Assembly (NCBI RefSeq): GCF_001721645.1
Contig: NZ_CP017141.1
Span: 3,472,001-3,536,000 of the forward strand
DNA from: Pedobacter steynii
Lineage (GTDB): Bacteria; Bacteroidota; Bacteroidia; Sphingobacteriales; Sphingobacteriaceae
Reading direction: 5' to 3'
DNA length: 64,000 bases
Part shown: positions 43,784-53,556 of the stretch, in pieces
Layout: every line of letters begins with the position of its first letter
Numbering within the stretch: the stretch's first letter is position 1
Notes under the pieces: generated by a model
The model's input: only the letters and a program-made list of their open reading frames with translations
The model's database searches: none
What the model was told of the DNA's origin: nothing
Position numbers and translations under genes: made by a program

Positions 43784-45643
43784 TTATTTATCTATGCTTT
43801 TTCCTTTCATGGCGGAAGATACCGCCACATCCATCACACGTTCTGCAAATGGACGGGTAAATTCATTCAATTCATCAGCTTTTTTCAGGATCTCGTCCTT
43901 TTCTGCCTTCCCTAAAGCTATTTTAAGGGCATCAATATGGGTACGCGTTTCTGAAATTTCTGTTTCGGTCAGGAAGCTACCATGTTTTTCAATAAAGCGT
44001 TCTGCAGTATACACCAGTTGTTCCCCTTCACTTCTGGCTTCAATTAACATGCGTTGTTCAACATCGCTCTTCGCATGAGTAATGCTGTCTATCAGCATTT
44101 TTTCTACAGTATCATCGGTTAAACCATAACTTGGCGTAATGTCGATCTCCTGTTTTACGCCTGATCTTAATTCTATCGCCTGCACGGTTAGAATCCCATC
44201 GGCATTTAACATGAAGTTGATGTCTACCTTAGGTAAGCCTGCAGGCATTGCAGGAATCCCTTTCAGGTCAAACTCTGCTAGTTTTCTGTTCTCCTGAACA
44301 AGATCACGTTCTCCCTGAAAAACAGAGATCTTCATGTTGATCTGTCCGTCGATAGAGGTGGTATACTGTCTTCCTGCTTTGGTCGGAACTTTGGCATTCC
44401 TGGGGATGATCACATCCATCAGTCCACCCATGGTTTCAATGCCTAGAGAAAGTGGGGTAACATCGAGCAAGAGAATATCGGAGCGGTTCCCGGCAAGAAT
44501 ATCTGCTTGAATGGCTGCACCTAAGGCTACTACTTCGTCCGGATTAATCTGGTCATGCGGCTTACGTCCGAAGAATTCGGCAACCTGTGCTTTGACATAA
44601 GGTGTACGGGTAGATCCTCCAACCAATACGACCTCATCAATTTCGGCAACAGTTAACCTGGAATCGCTTAAAGCCTGTTTACACGAATTCAGGGTTTCAG
44701 CTACTTTCGCTGCAATAAGTTGCTCAAATGTTTGCTTGTCTAAAGTACACCAGATGTCGCCAATCTGTTCGTTGAAGAGGTTTTGATTGCTCAATGCTTT
44801 TTTTGCTTCTTCCGCTTTTAACCTTAGCGATTGCATCAATCCCGAATCCTGTGCAAGTGCATCAGCATCCAGTTTATTCTGCTCTATCCAGTAATGAACA
44901 ATAGAACGGTCAAAATCGTCACCACCTAAAAAGGTATTTCCGTTTGTTGCCAGCACTTCGAAAATGCCGTTTTGTATAGATAAGATGGACACATCAAAAG
45001 TACCGCCTCCAAGGTCATATACCGCAATTGTTTTTTGCTGACTGGGATCAAGGCCCAGGCCGTAGGCAAGACTGGCGGCAGTAGGCTCGTTTACAATTCT
45101 CAATACATCCAGGCCTGCCAATTTTCCGGCATCCCTGGTTGCTTGTCGTTGACTGTCATTAAAATAAGCAGGGACAGTAATTACGGCACGGTTAACGGGT
45201 GTTTTTAACGCATGTTCAGCCCTTGCTTTCAATTCTTTCAGAATTTCTGCAGAAAGCTCAATAGGGGTATAAAATTTATCTCCGGCTTTGATTTTTACCA
45301 ATGAATCATTTTCATCATCTATGATTTTATAAGAAAAGGTGTCCTGATGACTGGCGACATCTTTATAGGACCTGCCTAGTAATCTTTTTACCGAAAATAT
45401 AGTGTTTGCAGGGTCTGTAATTAAAAATTCTTTGGCCTCATTTCCGACAAGAGCATCTCCTTTAGCATTAAAATGTACAACAGAAGGGACTAATAAGCCC
45501 TTTCCGGTATCGTTAATTACCTGTGGGTTTTTGTCTGGATTAATAAAGGCCACCAGGCTATTGGTGGTACCAAGGTCAATACCGACGATGATTTCTTCTT
45601 GTTGCAGGGAGCCTGTCGCCAGGTTAATGGATATCTTTGCCAT
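43784..45643 (-). CDS. hscA: Fe-S cluster assembly chaperone HscA (Hsp70 family)
   Basis: The 619-residue Hsp70 helps transfer Fe-S clusters from the IscU scaffold. The start ISINLATGSLQQEEIIVGIDLGTTNS is typical of HscA. ATPase motifs are IVNEPTAASLAYGLG, AVYDLGGGTFDVSIL and EVVLVGGSTRTPYV; the linker is DVTPLSLGIET; the substrate-binding domain follows. Its usual partners ferredoxin and IscX lie about 18 kb away at the window end rather than next to it; hscB and iscU are not seen. Confidence 0.95.
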   Translation of the reverse strand: MAKISINLATGSLQQEEIIVGIDLGTTNSLVAFINPDKNPQVINDTGKGLLVPSVVHFNAKGDALVGNEAKEFLITDPANTIFSVKRLLGRSYKDVASHQDTFSYKIIDDENDSLVKIKAGDKFYTPIELSAEILKELKARAEHALKTPVNRAVITVPAYFNDSQRQATRDAGKLAGLDVLRIVNEPTAASLAYGLGLDPSQQKTIAVYDLGGGTFDVSILSIQNGIFEVLATNGNTFLGGDDFDRSIVHYWIEQNKLDADALAQDSGLMQSLRLKAEEAKKALSNQNLFNEQIGDIWCTLDKQTFEQLIAAKVAETLNSCKQALSDSRLTVAEIDEVVLVGGSTRTPYVKAQVAEFFGRKPHDQINPDEVVALGAAIQADILAGNRSDILLLDVTPLSLGIETMGGLMDVIIPRNAKVPTKAGRQYTTSIDGQINMKISVFQGERDLVQENRKLAEFDLKGIPAMPAGLPKVDINFMLNADGILTVQAIELRSGVKQEIDITPSYGLTDDTVEKMLIDSITHAKSDVEQRMLIEARSEGEQLVYTAERFIEKHGSFLTETEISETRTHIDALKIALGKAEKDEILKKADELNEFTRPFAERVMDVAVSSAMKGKSIDK

Positions 45644-45682
45644 AGTCTGGCAAATTTAGGAATGTTTTAAGGTTTTTTTGTG

Positions 45683-46783
45683 TTAAGGTTGTAATGTTTT
45701 GAGCTTCTGTCTTTGAATCAGGTCTTTTTTATGGATATTATAGAGCCAAATGACAATATCCTGATAGCTGTCTGTTCCTTTTCGCTGGTTATTCAGCTTT
45801 AAAAAACTATCCAGAGCTACCCCCATATAACCATACATATCGCTGTTATATTTCTGCCAGAAGGCCCTTTCAGTTTTAAAGTCTTTAATTGTTTCGGGAT
45901 TGATACTGGCATAAAGACGCTGATAATCTTCCGGAGATTTTATCCTGATCTCATATAAAATGCTTCGGAGCATATTGTACTCCGCAGAGTACCGGAAATT
46001 CTGATCAGTACTGTGGACGGCGACAAGATAGCCGATGAGGTTGGCTTCATCCTCTCTCCCTATGCCAAGCTGGTGTGCAATTTCATGGCAGGTAACAAAA
46101 GGTAGAGATACTGAAGGTAAGCGCATATTGACATTTGCTTCCCCGGAAAGTGGGTTGTAATAACCTTCAATGCCAATTTTGGTGACCAGCCAGCTATTTA
46201 ATACCGCTTTGACTGATGGGCTGCGGTATTGAAAAAGGGGATTTGTTTCTTTCATCAGATCATAAGCTGATTTGGCTTTAAGTTCCAGTTCTCCGATTTT
46301 GTAATCTGCTTTTGCCGGGTGTGGAAAAGCATTTAGCTGATCAATGAAATATTCGCCCAATAGGACCAGCTCTGCGGTATTGTATTTTTGATTTGGAATC
46401 CCGAGCTGTTTAGAAATCGACGGGCGGGAGTAATTCAGTCCCCACAAGATTTTAAACACAAGATAAAGAATGAGAAAGAAATTAATTACCTGCAGAAGAA
46501 TCTCAGTTCTTTTTCCGGGCTCTGGTTTTCCCTGAGAGAGTTTTTTGAAAAACAGATAAATGCTTCTCAGCACAAAAAGTACGAGAAGGAGGTATAAAAA
46601 ATCGCCCAGCGCGAAAGGGAAAAATGAGCTGATGAAACGTTGGATGACAGCTGTAACCTGGTATAAACCATTGGCGTATACCCGCTCTATAAACGAGCTG
46701 TTCAGGCCGGCGAGAAAGATAAATCCCGACAGCATGAACAGCAGGACAAACTGTTTGAACTTTGGCCTGTCCTTTAACGTCAT
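45683..46783 (-). CDS. DUF3810 family membrane protein with HExxH motif
   Basis: The 366-residue protein has three N-terminal membrane segments (about 12-28, 55-77, 92-112). A soluble part follows, with a zinc-peptidase-like TCHEIAHQLGIGREDEANLIGYL (HEIAH with a downstream Glu). This matches the DUF3810 family of this phylum; a protease function is plausible but unproven. Its ATG overlaps the dihydroorotase stop by one base (TAATG), so translation is coupled. Confidence 0.85.
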   Translation of the reverse strand: MTLKDRPKFKQFVLLFMLSGFIFLAGLNSSFIERVYANGLYQVTAVIQRFISSFFPFALGDFLYLLLVLFVLRSIYLFFKKLSQGKPEPGKRTEILLQVINFFLILYLVFKILWGLNYSRPSISKQLGIPNQKYNTAELVLLGEYFIDQLNAFPHPAKADYKIGELELKAKSAYDLMKETNPLFQYRSPSVKAVLNSWLVTKIGIEGYYNPLSGEANVNMRLPSVSLPFVTCHEIAHQLGIGREDEANLIGYLVAVHSTDQNFRYSAEYNMLRSILYEIRIKSPEDYQRLYASINPETIKDFKTERAFWQKYNSDMYGYMGVALDSFLKLNNQRKGTDSYQDIVIWLYNIHKKDLIQRQKLKTLQP

Positions 46784-48117
46784 TATCTGTTAAAGGCTAA
46801 TCTTTTTCCAATCTTGTGGGTCATGAACTTCCCTTTTTGGTAAGCCAGGTTTCCGGAAATGAAGGTATGGGTAATCTCGGCCTGGAAGGTCTGTCCTTCA
46901 AACGGCGACCATCCGCATTTATACCAGAGGTTTGCCCGAGTTACTTTTACGGGATCATTCAGGTGAACCAATACCAGGTCAGCCCAATAGCCTTCTCTGA
47001 TAAAACCCCTTCTGTCGATGTTAAAACAAGTTGCCACGTTATGGGCTGTTTTCTCAGCGATTTGTTCAAGGGTGATTTTCTTTTGATGGTACATTTCCAA
47101 TAAAGCAGAAAGGGCATGCTGTACTAAAGGGCCTCCGGAAGGCGCCTGTAAGTAAGGTTGTTCTTTCTCTTCTATGGTGTGTGGGGCATGATCCGTTGCA
47201 ATGATGTCAATATGGCCGTCCAATACCCCTTTCAGGATGGCATCTTTATCCTGAACAGTCTTTACCGCAGGGTTCCATTTGATCCAGTTGCCTTTTGTTG
47301 CATAATCCCGATCGTCAAACCAGAGGTGATGCACACAAGCTTCAGCAGTAATCCGCTTATCTTTTAATGGGGTAACCGCATCAAAAAGGGCTACTTCCCG
47401 TGCTGTAGAGATGTGTAGGATATGTAAACGGGTATTGTATTTTTTTGCCAGCTCCACGGCCATAGAAGAAGACAGGTAGCAGGCTTCAGCACTTCTGATG
47501 AGCGGATGCATGTCTATGGTGATGTTGTCTCCATATTTCTCCTTGTATGCTGCCATATTCTCGCGAATGGTTTTTTCATCTTCGCAATGTGTGGCAACGA
47601 GTATCGGTGCATCTTTGAAAATATTTTCCAGCACCTTCTCATTGTCTACAAGCATATTCCCTGTAGAGGAACCCATGAAAACCTTAATTCCGCAAACATT
47701 GTTCGGATCGGTTTTCAAAACCTCTTCCAGGTTGTCATTAGAGGCGCCCATGAAAAAGGAGTAATTTGCCAGTGATACTTCTGAAGCAATATTGTATTTA
47801 TCGGTCAGCAATTCCTGGGTCAAAGTATTCGGAACGGTATTCGGCATTTCCATGAAGGAGGTGATCCCCCCGGCTACCGCGGCCATGCTTTCAGAAAAGA
47901 TATCCGCCTTATGGGTTAAACCGGGTTCACGGAAATGGACCTGATCGTCAATCATTCCCGGAAAGAGGTGCAGGCCTTCCGCATTAATTTCTTTCGCTCC
48001 TTCCACCTGGATGTTTGGGGCGATTTTTTCAATAAATCCGTCTTTAATTAGTACGTCAGCAACAAAGATTTGGCCTTCGTTTACCACTGAGGCCGCTTTT
48101 ATCAGAATGGTGTTCAT
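46783..48117 (-). CDS. pyrC: Dihydroorotase (class I-like)
   Basis: The 444-residue amidohydrolase is predicted to catalyse the third step of pyrimidine synthesis. The metal motif, usually DxHxHxR, reads DDQVHFREPG here: the first His is Gln, a form I recall from Bacteroidota dihydroorotases. Other markers are MEMPNTVPN, GIKVFMGSSTG, ATHCEDE, HILHIST, ATDHAPH and APSGGPLVQHAL. It precedes the DUF3810 gene with a one-base overlap. Confidence 0.9.
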   Translation of the reverse strand: MNTILIKAASVVNEGQIFVADVLIKDGFIEKIAPNIQVEGAKEINAEGLHLFPGMIDDQVHFREPGLTHKADIFSESMAAVAGGITSFMEMPNTVPNTLTQELLTDKYNIASEVSLANYSFFMGASNDNLEEVLKTDPNNVCGIKVFMGSSTGNMLVDNEKVLENIFKDAPILVATHCEDEKTIRENMAAYKEKYGDNITIDMHPLIRSAEACYLSSSMAVELAKKYNTRLHILHISTAREVALFDAVTPLKDKRITAEACVHHLWFDDRDYATKGNWIKWNPAVKTVQDKDAILKGVLDGHIDIIATDHAPHTIEEKEQPYLQAPSGGPLVQHALSALLEMYHQKKITLEQIAEKTAHNVATCFNIDRRGFIREGYWADLVLVHLNDPVKVTRANLWYKCGWSPFEGQTFQAEITHTFISGNLAYQKGKFMTHKIGKRLAFNR

Positions 48118-48143
48118 GACCTCAAACTTAAATAAAAAAAATG

Positions 48144-50048
48144 TTATTTACTTTTCCATGTATTGTCTCCGCCATTGGCATCTACAAATATGCCGCCGTT
48201 AATGGTAATCTCTGAGATCGCTTTCTTGGCATTTAAGGGAATTCTTGCCAATCTCTGGTCAGTTTTCCAAATGGCCGGTGTCTGATGGATGACTTCATTG
48301 CTTCCATCCTGATAAGTAACTCTGATATCAAAAGGGATAGCGAAACCACCTGTATTGTGAATAGAAAGTTCATAATTCAAGCCCTTATTGCTGACTTTGC
48401 CAATACTCAGATCGATGTAATTATTGCTGAAAAACCAGTTGTTCCAATACCAGTTAAGATTCTCTCCGCTTACATTGTTCATCGTGTAGAAAAAGTCCCA
48501 TGGAATAGGGTGTTTGCCGTTCCAGCGTGCCATATAGGCATGTAGGTGTTTTTTAAAGGCCGCATCGCCAAGCATGTCCTTTAATGCGAGGTAGGCCAAT
48601 GCAGGTTTGACGTAGGCATTGTTGCCATAACCAACTCCTGAAACCTGAGTGGATAAAGAAATGACAGGCTGATCCTGTTCAGTTGAAGGATCAAAGGTCC
48701 ACCTGTTTACCCGGAATTTTTTAAAGTTCTGGTCAGCTTTGCTTTTTCCAAGTTGTGCAATGCCGATCAGGTATTCCAGTGTCGTTGCCCAGCCCTCATC
48801 CATATGCGCATAACGGGTTTCATTAGTGCCCATATAAAAAGGAAAATAGGTATGCGCAATTTCGTGATTGAGTACAAATTGAGAGAACTCCATATCGGGA
48901 GTGCTGGAGTCGTTTACCATCATTGGGTATTCCATGTCGGCAAAACCCTGCACAGCAGTCATCTTAGAGAAAGGATAGGGGATGCCAGGCCAGTTGTTGG
49001 AGAACCAGTCTAATGCCAGTTTAGACCAGCCAGTGGCCTGTGCAAAGTCTTTGGCTTTTGCATCATAAGCGGATTGTACGCTTGTTCTTCTGTTTGTTTT
49101 GGTATCCACCACTACGCTTCCGGCATCCCAGAGGTAATGACTGCTCAGGGAGAAAGTCATATCGGTAATGTGATCCGCTGTAAATTTCCAGCTGTTCCAT
49201 TCATTCTGCTTTGTTACCTGTCCTTTAGCCATCTCCTCTGCAGTGGCCACAGGGATGATTTCTTCACTGGTATATGATTTTTTTAGACGTTCGGCAAAGG
49301 CGGGTTGAAGGACTTCATCCGGATTTTGCAGGTCGCCGGTAGCCCATACCACATAATTCTTTGGTGCTTTAACAGTGAGCTGATAATCATTGAAATCGTT
49401 GTAAAATTCAGCACGGTCAGTATGAGGGATCATATCCCAGCCGTTGTAATCATCATAAACGGAAATTCTCGGGAAAGCATAGGCCACAAAAAAGGTGGTG
49501 CTATCGAGTTGCCCCTCTCTTCCACTTTCTTTAGATAGGGGATAGGACCAGCTGATGTTAAAAACAGCGGTTTGACCGGGATTCAGACTGCTTTTTAGAG
49601 GTACTTTTTCAACAGTGCCCCAGTCCCCGGTGTTAATGGTATAATTTTGTCCGTTTATGGCGAGGGATTTGATTTCCAGTCCGGAGGTCAGGAAATCTTT
49701 GCTGACGTATCCTGATCTCGGTGCTTCAGGTTTGTGCAGATTGTTGACAAACCTGATGGCTACTTCAGAGAGGGTATCCCGGCTATTGTTGGTATATTTT
49801 ATGGTCTCAGTCCCTTCCACAAGTCTGGTGTCCGGGTGTACCTGTATGGTCATATCATATTTCCCATGGTTTTGCCAGTATTGCTTTCCGGGTCTGCCAT
49901 CTTTGGAACGAGTCCCCTTATCATAGGCGGCTTTAATATTTCTGGGCATATATAGTTCCTGAGCCTGTAAAGTTATAGTCCCGTTAAGCAGGAGTGCCAG
50001 GCTAAGAGGAAAAGCTGTTGCTGCCAGTCTGAAGATGTTCTTTTTCAT
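48144..50048 (-). CDS. M1 family metallopeptidase
   Basis: The ~634-residue secreted aminopeptidase-like protein has a signal peptide from the preferred start at 50048 (MKKNIFRLAATAF, cleavage near LQAQ). An upstream ATG at 50111 adds 21 residues that break the signal. The zinc site is FVLNHEIAHTYFPFYMGTNE (HExxH), followed 18 residues later by the Glu in DEGWATTLEY. The N-terminal beta-domain contains RLVEGTETIKYTNNS. It probably trims peptides in the periplasm. Confidence 0.92.
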   Translation of the reverse strand: MKKNIFRLAATAFPLSLALLLNGTITLQAQELYMPRNIKAAYDKGTRSKDGRPGKQYWQNHGKYDMTIQVHPDTRLVEGTETIKYTNNSRDTLSEVAIRFVNNLHKPEAPRSGYVSKDFLTSGLEIKSLAINGQNYTINTGDWGTVEKVPLKSSLNPGQTAVFNISWSYPLSKESGREGQLDSTTFFVAYAFPRISVYDDYNGWDMIPHTDRAEFYNDFNDYQLTVKAPKNYVVWATGDLQNPDEVLQPAFAERLKKSYTSEEIIPVATAEEMAKGQVTKQNEWNSWKFTADHITDMTFSLSSHYLWDAGSVVVDTKTNRRTSVQSAYDAKAKDFAQATGWSKLALDWFSNNWPGIPYPFSKMTAVQGFADMEYPMMVNDSSTPDMEFSQFVLNHEIAHTYFPFYMGTNETRYAHMDEGWATTLEYLIGIAQLGKSKADQNFKKFRVNRWTFDPSTEQDQPVISLSTQVSGVGYGNNAYVKPALAYLALKDMLGDAAFKKHLHAYMARWNGKHPIPWDFFYTMNNVSGENLNWYWNNWFFSNNYIDLSIGKVSNKGLNYELSIHNTGGFAIPFDIRVTYQDGSNEVIHQTPAIWKTDQRLARIPLNAKKAISEITINGGIFVDANGGDNTWKSK

Positions 50049-50205
50049 AAAATGATATCGTGGTCTTATAAAAGTAAGGATTTTATGTTTTTTTAAGGGA
50101 ATTGCCATCATAATAATACATCGGTTATTCTTTTAGTCCGACGTGGCTTTTAATTAATTCAATTTTTATTGATAGTTTTATTTAAAATTAAAATCTTTAG
50201 ATAAA

Positions 50206-50982
50206 ATGAAACTCGCATTTGCAGTTCTCCTTCTTTGGAGTATAACCTTTATATCCCTGGCACAACCTGTCAGTCCCGGCAAGCCCCTGATGAGTCCGGA
50301 AGAAATATCAAAAGATGTAATGAGCTGGGGGAGGTATGATGCGGGTCATCTCCGGCTGTCCGGTGATTTTAAGGCATACGACCAGCGGGCTGCCCTTATT
50401 GGTAAAGATCAGTTCCTGAAACAATTGGCTTCGGGAAGTTATCTGCCGGTAAAGTTGAGTGCTAATGATGGAGTATTGAAATATCAGCTCTATAAAATGC
50501 CAGCTAAAACGGAGTCCTCACTGAAAGAGGTGATTAAGGACTATGGTAAAAGATATTACAATTATTATAAACGAGAAGGGCAGCCGATTCCAGGCTTTAA
50601 TTTTAAGGATGTCAATGGAAGGGTCTACAGCAAGTTGAATACCAAGGGCAAAATTGTGGTATTAAAGTGCTGGTTTATTGCCTGTACTGCATGTGTTGAG
50701 GAGATGCCCCGTCTTAATCAGGTCGTAGATCAATATAAAAACAGAAAAGATGTGGTATTTATCAGCCTTGCATTTGATTCAAAGAAAAAACTGGATGTTT
50801 TCTTGAAAAAATCAAAATTCAGCTATGCTGTGGTTCCTGATCAGGAAGGTTATATGAGGGATCAGCTTCAGATCAATAGCTATCCGACTCACCTGATTGT
50901 TAATAAAAAGGGGATGGTGGTAAAGGTTGTTAATAGTGCTGAGGATATGATCAGGGCATTAAATAAGGAATCCGCTCTCTAA
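50206..50982 (+). CDS. TlpA-like thioredoxin-fold protein
   Basis: The 258-residue secreted protein has a signal peptide ending SLAQ. About 100 residues of unassigned N-terminal region precede a TlpA/AhpC-type thioredoxin domain. The redox motif is CTAC in KCWFIACTACVEEMPRL (about residues 159-162), and cis-Pro is in NSYPTHLIVN. It is likely a periplasmic thiol-disulfide oxidoreductase. It stands alone with an AT-rich upstream. Confidence 0.87.
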   Translation: MKLAFAVLLLWSITFISLAQPVSPGKPLMSPEEISKDVMSWGRYDAGHLRLSGDFKAYDQRAALIGKDQFLKQLASGSYLPVKLSANDGVLKYQLYKMPAKTESSLKEVIKDYGKRYYNYYKREGQPIPGFNFKDVNGRVYSKLNTKGKIVVLKCWFIACTACVEEMPRLNQVVDQYKNRKDVVFISLAFDSKKKLDVFLKKSKFSYAVVPDQEGYMRDQLQINSYPTHLIVNKKGMVVKVVNSAEDMIRALNKESAL

Positions 50983-51055
50983 GTGGCCAGGATCACTATC
51001 CTGATTAGCGCCGGAGTGTATTAAAAAATGTAATTAACGATGCTGTAAATAATAG

Positions 51056-51063
51056 TATATTTG
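51056..51063 (+). promoter_or_regulatory. -7 box of the DEAD-box helicase gene
   Basis: TATATTTG ending 4 nt before the ATG. No clear -33 TTTG; a leaderless mRNA is implied. Confidence 0.42.
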
Positions 51064-51067
51064 CAAA

Positions 51068-52399
51068 ATGCCCAAAACATTTGAAGAGTTTAACCTTAAT
51101 CGCCAGATTTTAAATGCTGTAGCTGATGCAGGGTTTACTCATGCCACCCCAATACAAGAGAAAGCAATTGCACCTGTGTTATCAGGTCAGGATATATTCG
51201 GTATTGCTGAAACCGGAACAGGAAAGACTGCAGCCTATGTTTTGCCGATCTTAATGCAATTGAAGTATGCACAGGGAGATGCTGCCCGTGCGTTGATCCT
51301 GGCTCCGACGAGAGAGCTTGCGATGCAGATTACTGAACACATCAGAATTTTCTCCAAATATACCGACCTCCGTACCGTAGTGGTTTATGGTGGTCTGGGT
51401 CCAAAAACACAGATTGAACAAATCAAAGCCGGAGTTGATATTATTGTAGCTACTCCTGGAAGGTTCCTCGATATTTACCTGGCCGGACATATCAATACCC
51501 AGTATTTAAAATTCCTGGTTTTAGATGAGGCAGATAAAATGATGGATATGGGCTTTATTGGCTCTATTCACCGCATTTTGGAAGTTGTTCCACGCAGACG
51601 TCAAAACCTGCTTTTCTCTGCAACAATGAGTGATCTGGTTCAGAAAATCGCAGGAGATTTCTTAAAACATCCTACCGTTATTGAGGTTGGTTTACAAGCT
51701 ACACCTGCTCAGACGGTTACTCAGGTCTTATATGAGGTGCCCAATTTAAAAACAAAGATCAACCTGTTACAGCACCTGCTGAAAAATGATGAGGAGTTTA
51801 AAAGACTGATTATTTTCTGTAAGACTAAAACAGTAGCGGATAACATTTTTAGCTTCATCGAACGTAAATTCGGTGCGGATGCAGTGAGGGTAATCCATGC
51901 TAATAAAGGACAGAATACCAGGATAAACTCCATCAATAGCTTTAAAGAAGGAAACATCAGAGTACTGGTGGCTACAGATGTGGCTTCCCGTGGAATTGAT
52001 GTTTCTGAGGTTTCTCACGTGATCAATTTTGATGTACCGATCATCATCGAAGATTATGTCCACCGTATCGGTCGTACAGGAAGGGCCTATGCCAAAGGTG
52101 ATGCCCTGACCTTTTTCACGCCGGCGGAAAAATATTACATTGAGAAAATACAAAAGTTAATCAGACAGGAGATTCCTGTAGTACCTTTGCCAACGGAAGT
52201 TTTCGTAGAAGAGACCCCTTATGAAGAACGTCAGGCTATTAACAGGGCTATTGATGATCAGAAACGTAAGGATGATCCTGAGTTTAAAGGAGCCTTCCAC
52301 GAGAAAAAACATGCGGCAGCAATTGCTGCTAAAGAAAGGGAGAAGAACAAAAACAAAACCCCTGCCTGGAAGTCTAAGAAATTCAAAAAAAGAAAGTAA
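51068..52399 (+). CDS. DEAD-box RNA helicase (RhlE-like)
   Basis: The 443-residue helicase has Q motif (THATPIQEKAI), motif I AETGTGKT, Ia PTRELAMQ, GG, TPGR, II DEAD, III SAT, IV-V (IIFCKTKT, ATDVASRGIDV) and VI HRIGRTGRA. A basic C-terminal tail (KTPAWKSKKFKKRK) probably binds RNA. It remodels RNA in ribosome assembly or mRNA decay. A small membrane protein gene follows after 11 bp. Confidence 0.95.
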   Translation: MPKTFEEFNLNRQILNAVADAGFTHATPIQEKAIAPVLSGQDIFGIAETGTGKTAAYVLPILMQLKYAQGDAARALILAPTRELAMQITEHIRIFSKYTDLRTVVVYGGLGPKTQIEQIKAGVDIIVATPGRFLDIYLAGHINTQYLKFLVLDEADKMMDMGFIGSIHRILEVVPRRRQNLLFSATMSDLVQKIAGDFLKHPTVIEVGLQATPAQTVTQVLYEVPNLKTKINLLQHLLKNDEEFKRLIIFCKTKTVADNIFSFIERKFGADAVRVIHANKGQNTRINSINSFKEGNIRVLVATDVASRGIDVSEVSHVINFDVPIIIEDYVHRIGRTGRAYAKGDALTFFTPAEKYYIEKIQKLIRQEIPVVPLPTEVFVEETPYEERQAINRAIDDQKRKDDPEFKGAFHEKKHAAAIAAKEREKNKNKTPAWKSKKFKKRK

Positions 52400-52410
52400 A
52401 CAAAGAGGAA

Positions 52411-52689
52411 TTGAAAGTAAAACTGACGCCACTTAATATTGTTTCCGCGGTCTTTCTGGTGATTGCCGTAATGCTCATGTTTGAAAAACAACCCGCACCA
52501 GGTGTCAAAGCAATTGACCTGGCAAGGATATTAATGTGGTTTAGCTTTCTGATCGTTTTGGTTTCTTTTATCTCTGATCAGATTTTCCGAAAGTTCATTC
52601 CTGAACTGAAAAAAATATGGGCCATAGAATGTGCCTTTATTGTTTTTACCATCATTTTAGTTTTTATTATAAAAGTCAGCATATATTAA
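52411..52689 (+). CDS. Small hypothetical membrane protein
   Basis: The 92-residue protein has three likely membrane segments (about 8-24, 40-58, 72-90). The start is TTG at 52411 (MKVKLTPLNIVSAVFL); the next in-frame Met would remove the first segment. It lies between the helicase gene and gldC, whose ATG follows its stop immediately. No family recognised. Confidence 0.7.
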   Translation: MKVKLTPLNIVSAVFLVIAVMLMFEKQPAPGVKAIDLARILMWFSFLIVLVSFISDQIFRKFIPELKKIWAIECAFIVFTIILVFIIKVSIY

Positions 52690-53025
52690 ATGAAACAAGC
52701 AGAAATTAAAATTACGGTACAGTTAGATGATAACAATGTACCTGACAATATCCTATGGGAATCTACAGACGCTAAAAGCCAGGAGCAGGTGCCTGTAAAA
52801 TCAATGATGTTGGCCCTTTGGGACCATAATTATAAAAACTCCATGCGCATCGACTTATGGACTAAAGACATGCCTGTAGATGAGATGAAAAGATTTTTTT
52901 ACGAGACATTGCAAACAATGGGGGATAGCTTCCTTAAAGCTACAGGAGAAAAATTGATCATCGAAGATTTGCGTGATTACTGTGCGCATTTTGCAGATAA
53001 AATGGGTATCAATACGCAGCAATAA
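52690..53025 (+). CDS. gldC: Gliding motility protein GldC
   Basis: This 111-residue cytoplasmic protein matches GldC: IKITVQLDDNNVPDNILWES, MMLALWDHNYKNSMRIDLWT, MPVDEMKRFFYETLQTMGDS, and LRDYCAHFADKMGI. Its biochemical role is unknown; it improves but is not essential for gliding in Flavobacterium. It starts one base after the upstream stop and is followed after 3 bp by a membrane protein gene. Confidence 0.93.
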   Translation: MKQAEIKITVQLDDNNVPDNILWESTDAKSQEQVPVKSMMLALWDHNYKNSMRIDLWTKDMPVDEMKRFFYETLQTMGDSFLKATGEKLIIEDLRDYCAHFADKMGINTQQ

Positions 53026-53028
53026 GAG

Positions 53029-53451
53029 ATGAGAGCTCAGGGAATTATAGGTGCGGTAATCATGGCAATTGGTGGAATGTGTCCTTTGCTACGCATCCCG
53101 ATTATCGGCAACTGGAACTACTTTGATCTGGACCAGACACTGGCCATTACTTTTTATGTATTGGTACTGGTTGGATTATTGGGCGCTTTTACCCAAAAGG
53201 CAGGACTGATCAGGTTTGCCGGATGGGCAGCTATCGCATTGGTTGCAATCACACTTGTTGGTGTGTATTTTAAGGTGAATGGTTCCTTTGGATTTCTTCA
53301 TTTCAAAAAGCTGGTTAATCTCGCTGCAGGAATGGTAAAGTATAAGTGGGGCTGGTATGTAATCCTGGCGGGTGCCTTTATTTTGATTACAGTGAGAAGG
53401 CCTAAGGTGGCTGTAGTGAGTGCTGCGGTGCCTGCCGAAGTGGCCATATAA
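53029..53451 (+). CDS. Hypothetical membrane protein
   Basis: The 140-residue protein has four hydrophobic segments (about 5-20, 38-58, 62-82, 105-125). The ending EVAI and small-residue pattern give no family. It is 3 bp after gldC and most likely in the same operon. Confidence 0.75.
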   Translation: MRAQGIIGAVIMAIGGMCPLLRIPIIGNWNYFDLDQTLAITFYVLVLVGLLGAFTQKAGLIRFAGWAAIALVAITLVGVYFKVNGSFGFLHFKKLVNLAAGMVKYKWGWYVILAGAFILITVRRPKVAVVSAAVPAEVAI

Positions 53452-53556
53452 CTATATAAATATTCTTCCGGAATTGGTGGTTCCTTCGCTGTCTGTAGAT
53501 GGTCTGGGATTAACCGGTTCCGGAATTTTTTTGGCTTTAGGCAAGGTATGCTGTTT

